64,000 nucleotides of DNA from positions 62,001 through 126,000 of the forward strand of contig ML991831.1 of assembly GCA_010094025.1 (NCBI GenBank), written 5' to 3'. Both the position numbers and the translations under genes were made by a program. Below the pieces are notes generated by a model. The model saw nothing but the letters and a program-made list of their open reading frames with translations. It searched no databases and was not told the origin of the DNA. This DNA is from Viridothelium virens. Lineage: Eukaryota; Ascomycota; Dothideomycetes; Trypetheliales; Trypetheliaceae. Position 1 is the stretch's first letter, and each line of letters starts with the position of its first letter. This document shows, piece by piece, positions 13,201 to 25,314 of this stretch.

Positions 13201-16200
13201 TCACTCGTCAAAGTCCTCGACAGTAGCCGCACGTGAGCGTGACTGTCCGGAGGGGGACGCAATACGGTGTAAGTTTGAGCGCTGCTCCTCAAACCAATCG
13301 GGAGGTGGCGGTGGTGGTGGCACTGGTGCAAAGAATTCCTTGTCCTGCTCATCATGCCTTCCTCTGCGTTCATTCTCATCTTGCCTTGAAAGAGACCGAG
13401 ATTCCTGTCCCTCTGCATCGGCTGCGGTGTCATGATCTTCACCTAAGGGAGGAGACAAACGCGTCGAGTCTTCATCTACCTCAGCTTTCCGTCCCTTAAC
13501 TCTTCTCTTTGTCTGGCGGCGATCGGGTTCCGATATCGTTTCCTTCACGACGACGTCAGGTTCGCTCTGATCATCTAGCGGCGGGCCGTCGACAAATTTT
13601 GCCTGCTTCTTCCTGCCCTTCTTCTTCTTCCGCAATGACCCTTGACTCGTCCATTCCTTAGCTAATGGGGTCCACTCAGGTTTTTCAACCAGATATTTCG
13701 GCCGGGTCTGTTCTGCCACTTCTGCATTGCTTTCAGAGTCGTCTCTAGACCTTGACCTCAGGCGATTGACTCGTGAAACGCTGTCATCTGGACCCACGGA
13801 AGCAGAATCACTGTTGTCCACGACAATGCGGCCGAGCGCATATTCCGCGTCGATGCCAGGGTCTTTGGCTTGCTCAATGATGGATCCATTGTCATTAGCC
13901 TCTGTTCTTGCATTAGAACCGCCGGATTCTTTGTAACTAGAGCCCTGTCTACCACTTGTTGACGTTGCTTCTCCGAAGGAATAAGTGATTTCTGGAGAGC
14001 CGATGGTGCGTTGAACTTCCTTACTCCTCCTGATGATTTCATCAATCTGCTCTTTCTCAAGAGCTTTGTCGAGTATGTAGTGGTCTCCCTATGAACGTTT
14101 TAGCTCGGTCGTGAATTTTGAAGGATACAGATGGGTTTTGCTTTCGTTCTCTCACAATACGTACCTCTTCTGAAACAGATCCATACTCGCGCAGAATATC
14201 TTTGTTCATAAGTCTCTTTGGTGCCTTGGTTTTTCCCCGTTTCCCTGGCCGCTCTTTCGAAACGAGGTCCTCCTTCACGCTCGTCGAAGATGCTTCAGTT
14301 GCTCTATTTTTGAAAGTAGTATATTCTTGCAGTGCCTTGAGGATTGTCTCGTTGTCATTCGGTGTCAACTGTGCAACATGTTCCAAGCCACTGGCCTTTC
14401 TGATATCCGACTCAGACTCAGTTCGCTCCTCAAAGCCGCCGGCAGAGGCTTCTGAGACAGGCGACAATGTAACGGGGTTGTTCCTTGTATAAGGTACCAA
14501 TGCCCATTCTGACTCACGGTAACTTCCGGGCCGGGCCCCCCGACTAGGATATTTCTCGAGGTTATCAGCACTCCGACTACGACTATTCCTACGAGCCGGG
14601 CTCCGGCCATAGGGACTGCGATAATACTCGTTATCAGGGTCTCTACTCTGTCCTCTGACTTGGGGAGACCTGTAGGGCCTATACGGTGTCTGATAGTAGC
14701 CCATTGATGATGGACTTCTAGAAGCTCTTGAATGAGTCGGCCTAATAACAATAGATTCTCTCTCGTCCGTACCAGGGTAAGATCTAGGTTTCATTCGCTT
14801 CTTCCTTCTGTCTGAGCTTTGGGATTCTTCCCTTTTCGCGTTCCGAGTCATTTCCCCATAGTTGTCATCACTGCTGGACCACTCGGGAATGGAAGGGTCA
14901 GTCCGCTGCAGCGCGTCTTGCGCGATGTCTTGATAGATATTGACTTGGGGGGCGGGAGCATACCCATGTGAGTAGGAGCGGTGCAGGCCACTACCCCAAG
15001 CGTTTGCTTCTGGATTCAGCCCGGCGTTGTAGTAGCGGTTGTGCATAGCTACTGGCGGCGACGGACTTCGAGTGCGACTGTGCGCTGGCGGTGGAATGTT
15101 GTATGTATCTACGTGATTGCGAGATCGACTCCTCCGGGGTAGTTCATCAAGCCCTTCTTCGTAATGGCTTCCTGGTCGATTCCTATCTCGACTGCTTCTG
15201 AAAGGGGTCTCTTCATAACCGTGTCTATACCGAGAAAGCCAGGCATCCTCTGATGAGTCTCGATAGATGTTGATATGTGGCATCGAGGAATCTGTTGAGC
15301 GCGACCGGGGACCATGGCCTCTATCATACGGATAGCGTAGATTACCTGCGGAATTTGGTTCTGCGGACCACCGATAGGTAGGCTGTGGTGGATAATGATT
15401 CCAGTCGTTATAGTAGCTAGACGCGGCTGGATAAGAGACTGCGTATGGACTTGGCGGTGGCCAATTTCTAGACCCGTAATCACCCGATAGATTGGGGGGA
15501 TCAAATGAGGGATCGCGGTAGTCTCCAGGATAATTCGTCGATCTATCTTCATCCATGACCCTATCATCACGAGATAGATTTGGTTCCTCAAATGAGACCT
15601 TTGGTAGCTCAACCTTAGTTCCATGGTTCAATGGTGACTGCTGTTTCATGGAGCTTTTGGCTGGGTGTAGCGACGTTGTACCTCGACTGTCTTTATTCTC
15701 CATCGTATTCTCGCTAGTCTTTCTATCATTGGATAAGGAGATATCATCGTCCGCAGGCCATGGTTGTCCTTGATTCACAGCGAATCCATCGCCGGAGTTC
15801 GCTTCAACAGGTACAGGAGTTGCCTTTCTTGCGGGAGGGCCTCCCTGCAGAGAATTCGTCCCATTCGATGAGATAGCGGATTTTTTGTCAGATGAGTCGG
15901 CGTAAACCCAAGCTGGACCTCTTCTATCCTGCCTACCTAGAATAATTTCCAACGAAGGAGATATTCTTCTTCGGCTGAAAAGATGATTTCTTGAGCTTTT
16001 GGGAGCATGGTCGACATACAAGAGGACCCAGTGAATCTGGGAATTGCCGAGTTCTTCGCCGTTCTTTCGGCCGATGAAGTCCGAGAGTACCTTCCAGGAC
16101 TGTGGCGAGAGTTGGGCACACCGCCGAGAGAGCATTTTGACGCCTTGCATCCCCTCCCTTTGGAGATTTCCGACAAGGTAGTGCCTCAGCCACTCTTGAG

Positions 16201-17560
16201 GATGGCCAAGCTCCACTGCATGCGAGGTAACTAGGTCCAATGTCCAGGCGGCAAGCTGCATCCCGCTGGTCGCAAGGCCGGCCATTAAGGATGACCCCGG
16301 AGAGTTGTTCGAAGTCGACAAATTGTCTTTACTCTTTGGACCTTTCGAGCGTTTCCTGAATGACTGATTTAGCCCAGACGACATAATCCCCAGTAGCCTC
16401 TAGTGATTTAGGCTTACCATGGTAACACAGAAGAGTTTCGTCGGAGCGAGCTAGCTTCAGTCTTCACAGACATCTCATCATCAAGACTTTCTCCAGAAGG
16501 AGAGCCGTCTTTTTGCCCGACGTATGCCATCAATTTGATAGCATCCGGGTTTTCGTCAATACTAAGGTCTACACTCTCTGCTATGGACCGGACTTGCTCT
16601 GGAGGGAGTTTGAGCTTCAACAATTCGTCGCGCAGACGATCCTTCACTTTTTGCTGTCGCATTTCACGTTCTTCATTCTCTCTGCGAATTTCGTCTTTGA
16701 AGTCTTCTCGTGCCTGCATCACGATTGCCTGTCGCTGCTGCTTAACTTCTTCTTCTTTCTTCGCTTCCTCGGCCGCTATTAATGCAGCCTGGGCCCGGTG
16801 CCTTTGCTCTTCTTGATCGGCGACGCGACGCTCTTTGTAAGTCATGAACTCACTAAGTATCTCATCGTCCTCAAAATCGCTTTCCGTATCGTCGTATGGT
16901 ACATATCGTGGTCTTCTTTGTCGTTGCGTGTGAGCCGGCTTCATTTTGGCCTTCGCTACCCGACGTGCCGCCCACTCCCGAGCTCTTTCGATCTCGGGAA
17001 TTTGCTCACCTCTGCGGGCTTGCTCTTCTGGAGTTGACCTAGGCTACGTGAGTAACATGGTAATTTATGAAACAATCATGAACACAAAATCGTTCTTACG
17101 CTTGTAAGACACTGGCAAGGGTCAATATAAATGTTAGATCGAGCTTGATACGGTCGAGTTCTGCGCGCGGTGCTTCCAGTTTGGGTTTGATGAACGGCCA
17201 TTGCATAGCTGACCAAAGGCTAATATCGATATCGGCATTGGCGTCTCCAAAATTTTGCTGCCAGCCATTCTTGCACAATGTCATGCGAAGAGTTTTTAGG
17301 ATCTGGTTACACTCATCGGAACATCGCTGTGCAGAGCTCACACCAGAATCGCTCAAAACTTTCCGACGCACATTGTTGTCAATAAGCTGTCCGACTTGCT
17401 TCAGTTGCTCGCTCGTAGTTTCGATCACATTGGCGATTCGGTTGATCTGAGCCGGAGCTCCTTTGGCCTCGCGTATGTACTCTAACAGAGTAGTGGAAAA
17501 TTTTAGGCCTGCATCTGCAACGGCGAAAATGGCGCTCGCCTCTCCAAGGCCAGCCGCCAT
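13201..17560 (-). CDS. Large disordered protein with Fungal_N-type N-terminal domain
   Basis: Four exons on the minus strand, 17560-17100, 17038-16418, 16355-14165 and 14088-13201, give 1386 residues with frame kept at every junction. The first 150 residues (start MAAGLGEASAIFAVADAGLK) resemble the helical N-terminal domain found at the head of many fungal NLR-like and related proteins. Next come a charged helical segment (about 180-330, rich in Glu/Arg/Gln, likely coiled coil), a second ordered block (about 365-480), and a long Arg/Ser/Tyr/Pro-rich disordered region. Within this, a motif of the form IN-I-Y-R-D...DAW near residue 715 recurs as VN-I-Y-Q-D...DAL near residue 833. The tail has Lys-rich runs and a proline stretch. 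No NACHT or other NTPase domain is present, so it is not a full NLR. Function unknown. Intron 2 (62 nt) is the least certain: an earlier AG at 16399-16398 would also keep frame but would leave only 20 nt. Confidence 0.8.
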
Positions 17561-18188
17561 GGAGTAGAAGGCGATTTTGCAGGGAGCTTAGGAGATGGTT
17601 TACAAGCCAGCGGACTCTCATGATCGTTTTGTATTTGCTACAGGCAACAAGGCTGAAATCGAAGCACCACCAGCGGCTGTGTTTTCAGCCGCACGACAGC
17701 TACACAAGGATCTCAAGACCGAAGACGGCCCTTTGAATTAATTTGGTTTCCCTGTTGGAGATGCCGATAGGCGAAGCTACGCCACGACGATTAGCCACAT
17801 TAATTAGTCCCAATACAGCCACGCTAGCGCTGTAGAGTAAATGGAAACACTCTCCACATGGGCGAAAGGGCTCCGTCGCAGACGTGCATGAATGCGAACT
17901 GCGAACTGCGCAATTACTGAGGACTTCACTTCCATATTAGGTGAGCAGGTCTTTCGGGAGAGGCTACAGAATAACAAGTCTTTTGCAGAGGCTGTTAGAG
18001 CACTGCCTGACGAGTTTGCAAGGAAAGAAGGTAACGAGACGAAACCCTAGTGAGTGATAGAAGGATAACAAAGTCGGTAGAGTTTGATATCTAGCGTGAG
18101 CAGCATAAGCAGTCTAGGTGGGCAGAGAAACTGTCTCTTTGATGCATCTTTGATGTCTGTCATTCGAGTTGGGCTCTAGGAAGAGAAC
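17561..18188. other. Intergenic gap between the Fungal_N gene and UPF2
   Basis: About 630 bp that must hold the promoter of the Fungal_N gene and the 3' UTR of UPF2, both read leftward. No ORF, RNA gene or repeat is recognised. Confidence 0.6.
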
Positions 18189-21100
18189 CTAGCACCAGTC
18201 CACATCACTAAGCTGTAATTTCCTCGCTCGCTGGGTGCTCCGATTATTCCCTGCTTTATCGAATCGTGGTTGGGCCGCGTGTTTGTCAATGGTACCTTCA
18301 GAGTCGTAAGTGTGCTGTTCAATCCGTCTGATTTGTGTTGCTGCTGGTATACTTGGGGATTTTCTATTGGGGTTGGATTTCAGGGTTTTGTTGTAGTTGT
18401 TGACAGAAGAAAGTGGCGAGTCACCATCTGGCTCAGTCTCCTCGCGCAGATCGTAGTTGAGCACGAGGCTCTTGATCCTTTGTTGTTCGGCCCGTTCAGC
18501 CTGCTGCTGGTTGCGCATCGCAATTGCAAAATTGGAATCTGAGGGCAGGTCGATGGGCCGAGTCTTGGTCCGGCGGATCAGTATGATATGGAGACTCAAG
18601 TCAGAAGTAATACTTGCCTGTTGCCGATTCCCACGTTTGCTTAATAGTGAGAACTTCATAGTGCCAGGGTTAACTGCTGGTGGAGCGGGAGTATCTCCCT
18701 CGCTATCATCGGCGGTTGTAGCCGTTTCGCGTGCTGGAGCGCGGCGCATTGGCAAAGGAACATCGAACATAGGCTTTCGCTCAAATTTGCGGGACTCGAC
18801 GCTCTCGGCCATCATTTTGGTGAATTCGCGATCGAACTCAGCTTCAGCTTCGGGATCACGCTGATTCCCCATATTTTTGACCACAAATTGTTCCTCTTCG
18901 GATCCGGACTGCTGTTCCGGGGTGTTGACATCCTCACCATCCTAATAACGTGTTACTAAGAAGAGCCAGTAATGATGGGCTATTCCAGCTCACCTCGACT
19001 TCCTCCTCCGAGGAGCCTTCTTCCAGCTCATGTTCAGGCAGCCGTTCATCATCCGCCCCATCTTCTGACAATGAGTCTTCGGCCGCTTCTTCCATCTCGG
19101 CTACCTTTTCCGCATTCTGAGATTGGTAATTACGCTTGACGGCCTCGGCGAAAGTCTTCCCAGCCTCCTCCAGATTTGGTGCTAGCTTCCACTGGGGTCG
19201 CACATGCGCAAAGGCATCTTGTACCGCGAATTCGATGTCCATTGGGAGTGCGTCTTTGGTGTATATGTAGTACTGTCACGTATCAGCAGCCTGCTTATTA
19301 GAAAATCTATCAATGGTACCTGGAAAAATGTAAGGAAAAAGTCGAATCTCTTTTGTGCAGCGCCTTTGTTGAAAAATTCTCCACATGTCTCGATGAGGCT
19401 ACAAACAAGTCTGATTCGGAAGAACTCATCCGGTGGATCGAGCATGTTGTAAGCGTCTGGTTTTGGAGTGCCACCTTCTGCTTCATCTTAGTGTGAAATT
19501 CTACGCAATATTTCACTACTCACCATGACCGAAAGCCACAATCTTGTACAAAGTGTCAAAGACGACTTGTGAATCTACACATTTGTATAGATAGAGCTCT
19601 CCCAGGTATTTGACTTCAGCAATGCGTCGCTGATTGAATTTGAAGTCTGGTATCTCTAAACCGAGAGTTATTGATTCCAATAGGTCATCAACAACCGAGA
19701 TGATGAAGTCAAGATGGTACCGTTTCAAGTGATCGAGGATTTCAGCCAAATAGAAAATGTTATTATACTTCATTTTGCCAGGTTTTGAGAAAATCTTGCG
19801 GAGGACGTCCACGACTTCTTTCTCTTCCCAGTGGAGTTTGCGTATTTGATGGGTGATTTTGACCAGATCGCGCTTGGTCAAATCCAGGTATATCAATTTC
19901 CGAAGAAAAAGGTCCACAGGATCTCGTTCTTTTTGTTGGATAGCTGCTCGGTCAGGAGGGTTGACGTAGTACATCGCGTTCTCGATCAACATGCGTTCTT
20001 GTTGGCCTAGATGCTGGGCTCCCTTTTTGCGTGAGAGAGTTTCCATGAATGAGGACATGCGGGGTGAGGTTTCGGGATTTCGTAAGAGATAACGTCCACA
20101 ATTTTCCAGTAAATTGGCGATGATCTCGATATTCATACGTGAAAAATCATCCAAGCTGACCTTCAGACAATGGAAGATGACGTGATCTGGGACGACACCA
20201 AATTTAGTAAGTTCAGCAAGGTATCGAACATTCATCATGCGGACTTGGCCAAGAAAATCTTTGGTTTTGCGGCGTTGTAGGCTACGAAACTCGTCATCGA
20301 GGTAGCCGACCAGTGCCTGAGAGATATCTAGCATGTATTTTCCCAGAGTTGCAACAAGCCTGGCGTAAAGAGGCAGAAGATCTGTCCGTCCCTTGGGTAC
20401 TTCCTGCAGGGCTTTAATCATTCGGTTGCGAGATGCCTTCGAATTCAGCAAGCAAAAGTCAATAGCAAGCTCGTCAACTTTTTCTTTGGTAGTGAGTTCA
20501 GGCAAACGTGCAAGAAGATCGTCGACTTGGGCTCCGACTGTCTTGTTAGTAATCACGGTTGACTGATCCTCTCCATCTCCGCGCTTAGCATCCGCCGCAG
20601 CTGGATCGCCGTCGTTTGAATCTTTGACGCCTTTTTCAAGCGCGTCGTCTCTATTCTCGAACTTCTTAACCACCTGATCTTCATCCTCTTTCCGCTTTTT
20701 CTGTTCCTCAAACATTTTGGGAAATCGCTCTTTGAGATCGACGACAATTTCATAAAATCGCCTTTCGTCCATGTCCTCCCATATGCCAGGTCCATCTCCT
20801 TGCCCGCGCAAGTACTCGCCAGTCTTGACCAAGCCGATGCCACCGTCTGTACCAGCAATTGCAGTATCTTTTTCCTTGAGATCTGGCATTTCTATGCCTA
20901 GAATGCCAGCCACCGTTTGTGCATTTGCAACGAGTTTTTCTTGAGACCTCAGTTGCCTATCGTAACTCGCTTGCCGATCTTCGAAGACCTCTCCAGATTT
21001 CACATATGCATCTTCATTTCGACGCCCTTGCGAGACCAGCAGTCTATGGTCTTTGACAATGTGAGCTTTTACATCGTCAAAATAACGGAGGAGAACGTTT

Positions 21101-22082
21101 CGAAACCGTTGCCTTAGAGGCTCTGAGGCGATAGGAGGATCTTCCGTTGGTGCACCTTCATCTTCTGTTCCCGTTGAATCTTCTCTGCCATCAGAAGCGG
21201 TAGGTGCATTACTATCTTCAGCGTCGGAGCGTCGACCTTCACCTTTGGTCTTCACTCCCAAAATATCCCAGGAAAATGATTTTACGAAGAGAACAACAAG
21301 CGGTAAATTAACGTGCTCTCTGTCGTGTCCGAGCATATCCTTGAGCACTTCAAGAGGGAAGGGCTCGGGATCGCCCGTGTCCGAACGTACGCCATTGGAT
21401 GTACTTCTCCCTTTTCCGGTTATATCAGCGGACTTGGTATCCTTGATCTTCCCAGCTTCTTCAGGCCGCGCAATATCATCCAAGCTCTTAAGACATCCCA
21501 CCAGCCAAAGTTCTGTAACGACCCTCAATAAAGGGCGTTGCCGGGCAAGCCGCTCCCTTTCCTCCCGTTCCCGTACATCCTGTGCTAAAACCTTCAACTG
21601 CCCTTTGTCAGGAGTGCTCAACCCTCTTCCTATCAGCCATCCAATATATGCAGTGAACTCATCAGGACCAAATCGTTGGTGAAGTGCACTGACCACCTCA
21701 ACGCCCGCTGCGATCTCAGCAGGAGTCTTGAGCTTACAGAGGCCTTCGTAGCATGCTTGAATGACTTCGGAGAGATACTTGTGGAGTGAAAGGGTTCTGA
21801 CTTCTTGGATAAAGAGGCTTTGACCAGTAGAATTGATGGCGGTTCGAAGGCGCTTAATGAATGCTGTGTTCTTCTTCATAGATGAGTCTAAGGATCCTTG
21901 AACAGGGAAGATATCTGAAAAATGGTGAGCGCCTGTGATGACACCAGTGATTGCGCAGAACGAACCTTTCTCGCCTTCCCAGGCCCTTAAATTCAGGTCG
22001 CGTAACTCGCCTGAGGAAATTCCGTTAACAACAATGACTGAGACATGGGAAGGAGGAACTAACGTTTCCGCCTTCGCTCCAT
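18189..22082 (-). CDS. NMD2: Nonsense-mediated mRNA decay factor UPF2/NMD2
   Basis: Scaffold of the UPF1-UPF2-UPF3 surveillance complex in the cytoplasm; binds UPF3 through MIF4G domain 3 and UPF1 through its C-terminus. Seven exons: 22082-22064, 22010-21966, 21896-19524, 19477 (or 19474)-19320, 19272-18994, 18941-18618, 18563-18189; about 1190 residues. The reconstructed N-terminus MERRRKRELRDLNLRAWEGE joins cleanly to the large exon. MIF4G-like helical repeats span roughly residues 25-240, 480-640 and 650-850; an acidic Glu/Asp/Ser block (about 905-975) precedes the conserved C-terminal UPF1-binding part (KFSLLSKRGNRQQ then IDLPSDSNFAIAM). The first exon is only 19 nt and the second 45 nt. 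Intron 2 has an unusual GTTCGT donor. Intron 6 (18617-18564) is GC-AG, 54 nt and free of stops, so retention would insert 18 residues. Exon 4 begins at a tandem AG acceptor. Confidence 0.93.
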
Positions 22083-22875
22083 TATAGTTCAGCTACTTCC
22101 GAGTCTGACGCGCGAGAAGCGCAAGCGTGTAAGTGCCCGTGGGGCAAAGTGAGGACACAGGAGATCAAGGTTCGAACATGTGGAGCTGTGGATTGTCTGA
22201 CAACACCGTTGGTGATGCTGTCATTGATCCGAGCATGGCTCAGAATCGAGAAGATCGGCGAAAGAGGTCAAGCTGCAGAGGTTGCGAACAAAAGGTGTGT
22301 GAATTCGTGGTGAATTAGTGGTTGGGTTTAGTGGAGTACTCTGCCTAGAGTATTCCACCGTTGACGTCGTCCGCGTGCCCCTCCAACTTCTGCCCTGCAG
22401 TGCCTGCCAAGACTTTGCGCTTCTTGCACTTTGAGTCAAGGCCCTCAAGGACCTCACGATCCAACACATGTTGACCACACTGACAGCTTGGAAACAGACC
22501 ACGAAATCCAGAATCCCTTTTGAAGAAATTGGCGCATTCACATTCAGCCCTAGATCTTTTCTCCGGTGCCCGCATGCAAGCCTTGGCTGAATATGAAAAG
22601 TAGGAGCAATGCAGACGTTGGGATTCAAAGACGCTTGATTGAAGTCGCGCATCGAAGCACTACTAGGCGTGGAGAGACTTGTAGAATTGCGGTGAAGAGC
22701 GCAACGTAGATGCGGTCTCTGGAGCGATTCTCCAATCACTAAATGCTTTGGCATAGATTCATTAGGAAGCCAGTCTAAGTATCTATACCTTACTGCTCGA
22801 GATCTAGTTAACACAGTTCATCCCTTCCTTCAGCAAATTAGCCACTTAGTCTCCTCCCTCACCATCAACCCATCC
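22083..22875. other. Intergenic gap between UPF2 promoter and class VI chitin synthase 3' end
   Basis: About 790 bp upstream of UPF2 and downstream of the class VI gene. Scattered short frames on both strands show no conserved sequence. Taken as the UPF2 promoter plus the chitin synthase 3' UTR. Confidence 0.6.
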
Positions 22876-25314
22876 TTACGCCCTGAACTTCGTCACCGTC
22901 CTGTCCTCATCTCTGTCCGCCGTCTTCAAAAAAGTTGGCCTCGACAGAGGACTCCTCATCGCACTGAACCCCGGATGCAAAGAAACATTTCCAATGCTAC
23001 TCTCTGAGCTCGCGCGAGATCTCCAATATCCCAGGTCGGCGATGTCGCCTGACGGTCCTCCAAGCCCATCGTCTTCATTCCCCTTTCCTGATGAAGAGAT
23101 CGCTAGCCCGATAGCATCCGGATTCTCGTACGCAGCTCCCCCCGCCGGTCTCTGTGCTGCCTGAGCATTGTGGTACGCCTGTAATTCATCGGCGGTATCG
23201 ATGAAGGATTCGACACGACGGGGGACATAGACAGAGTCGGTGGCGGAGCTGTCGGTCATGAGGGACTCGAAGGAGAGATTGGATGGCACGTGCCGACCAC
23301 GTCGTCGAGGTGCTTGTGGGTTGGGTAGTGTGTCAGGATGGAGAAAGACACGGCTGAGTTCGAAGAGGCCGTCTGAGTGGCGTTCGGGCGCGGCAAAGCG
23401 TCCTTCGACGGAGTCCCAAGGTTGGACTGGGACGTGTGTGACGTGAGCGCCACGTTCTTCAAGAGCGGGCTTGAAGGTCTCAGGAATGACGTTGAGATCA
23501 TCGCCAGTCGCTTCGGCGTGCTCGATCGCTGCTTGTGGTGTGGTCTTGCTGTCTGCAGCACCGGCATCTGCACGTGGTCCGCCCCAGGTGCGCTGGCCGG
23601 CAGTAAAGATGCCGTAAACCATATAGAGCCAGTTGAAGAAGGGGTTGACGACGAACATGAGAGGGTAAAGCATGATCTTGTATCGTCCAAGCTTGGCACC
23701 GAAGTAAAGCATGAGGAGCCAATTTAGCCCTAATGAGACTGCGATGAAGCCTACAGGCAGGTTTTTAACCTTCTGCGAGGTTGTGATGATTGAAATGACC
23801 ATGATGAAGAAAAGAAGTGAAGTGGTTCGGATTGTGTCCGAAGCAAAGCGTAAGGTTAGTAACAGTGGGTATCTCCACCATAAACGAATATCTGTCAACA
23901 TGCATGCTTCGTTTGTGACGGCACCGAGAAACCATCTCCGTCTCTGCTTCAGTAAACTCTTGAATGTCTGAACAGCCTCGGTCTTGCAGAAGGCCCCGCT
24001 GTTCATTTGAATCTGATAGCGTTGTTTTGCCCCAATCATGAAAAGGTGGGTAAGCCAGCGATCTTCTCCGAGATGGCATTTCCCATAATCGAATAGATCA
24101 ACACACTGCTCAACGTTATCTGCAAAATAGTACTTGGCCATCTTACGGAAGGCTGAAAATCTCAACATGGTAAGAGCACCGGGCAGGCAGGTGATGGAGC
24201 CACAGCCTGATTCTACGGACCTCTCGAAAAGTTGGCCGTGGATGTATTCCATGTCCTGCAACAAAGTGATGAGAGAGTTCTTCTCTGTCGTGGATGTGAT
24301 GACCCCCGTCATTGCAAGCATGTTCTGGTTGTTGCCCGGCTTCAGCTCCATCTCGTACATGAAATTTTGTATGCATGACTTGTCAAGAATGCAGTCGGAA
24401 TCGATGAACAATATGAATAAGTTATCATTGCGCTTCAGATAGTCGGTGTAGACTTTGTCTATCAGTTTGAAAGTTTTCTTTTGGCAGGATCGCTTTCCAC
24501 CGTGTGGGAAGCGAGAGACTGTGATGCGACATCGGCGATACGCAACATCGATGCTCTTGGGGTAACTTTTGAGTATTAAAGGTACTCCGAGCCTTTCAAT
24601 GGTATTCAGATAAAGTGAGTCTTCCTGATCTCCGTCAAACGAAAGAAAGATGTGTAAGCACGACGGTGGGTAGTCACAATCCACGATCGAGTCAACAGTG
24701 CGGAGCAAAACTTCGGGAATCTCGTTGTAGCAAGGCATGACGATGACAACCTTTGGGGCGGTTGACTCGTCCAGGACATATTTGATCCTTGAAGCACGGC
24801 CGACGTTGTGTGACACCAATTGATAGACACAGCAAAGCCATGGTATTATGAGGAGACCAGCGAAGGTCCAGAATGCAAACCATTGAAGAAAACTGACCAT
24901 GGGTGGCGGATAGTATTTGGAGATTTCGGCCGGTAAAGGAAGGGTGACGACCATAACGGGCAAGAATATGGCTCTGGGATGTTGTAAGCCATGTGTGTAA
25001 AGTTTCGCGCTGGCACTTATACCTTAAGCAGGAGAACAAGATGGCGATCACGATACACATGACCCTCGTGCGGATGTTTTCGGCTTTCTGGAATACTTTG
25101 GCTAAGCAATAAACGAACGCGGTGAGCCACAGGAACCACTCGAGGAAGGCAGCAAGGAGTATCGTGCTAATAATAGCAACGAATACGATCTAGGGATTGT
25201 GAGCAATTACTAGCCTAAATCTCTGGTTCAACTTACGTCTTTGATGGGCCAATGACTGGTAGTATGCCGGGCGATAATGGCAGGAACACTTTGGAAGATG
25301 GGTGGCATCCACAT
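22876..25314 (-). CDS. Class VI chitin synthase (no myosin domain)
   Basis: Chitin-forming glycosyltransferase of the plasma membrane, from a class confined to filamentous ascomycetes. Exons 25314-25237, 25189-25023 and 24973-22876 give 780 residues, a usual length for the class. The start MWMPPIFQSVPAIIARH is the first ATG after an in-frame stop. Membrane segments at about 27-48, 55-80 and 105-130 precede the GT2 domain, which has VIVMPCYNE, SFDGD, IDSDC, CLPGA, GEDRW and QRRRW in order. At least four further membrane segments follow, then a tail with the class signature GQRTWGGPRAD. The last 200 residues are disordered. Introns are 47 and 49 nt, with GTAAGT and GTATAA donors. It lies 12 kb from the class VII gene, separated only by the Fungal_N gene and UPF2. 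Confidence 0.95.

Noticed and set aside
16398-16417. 20-nt intron alternative in the Fungal_N gene
   Set aside because: The AG at 16399-16398 keeps frame but leaves an intron too short to be spliced; the CAG ending at 16356 gives 62 nt.
22165-22180. tRNA-like GGTTCGA word
   Set aside because: Neither the rest of a B box nor an A box or cloverleaf could be found; no tRNA gene is supported anywhere in the window.
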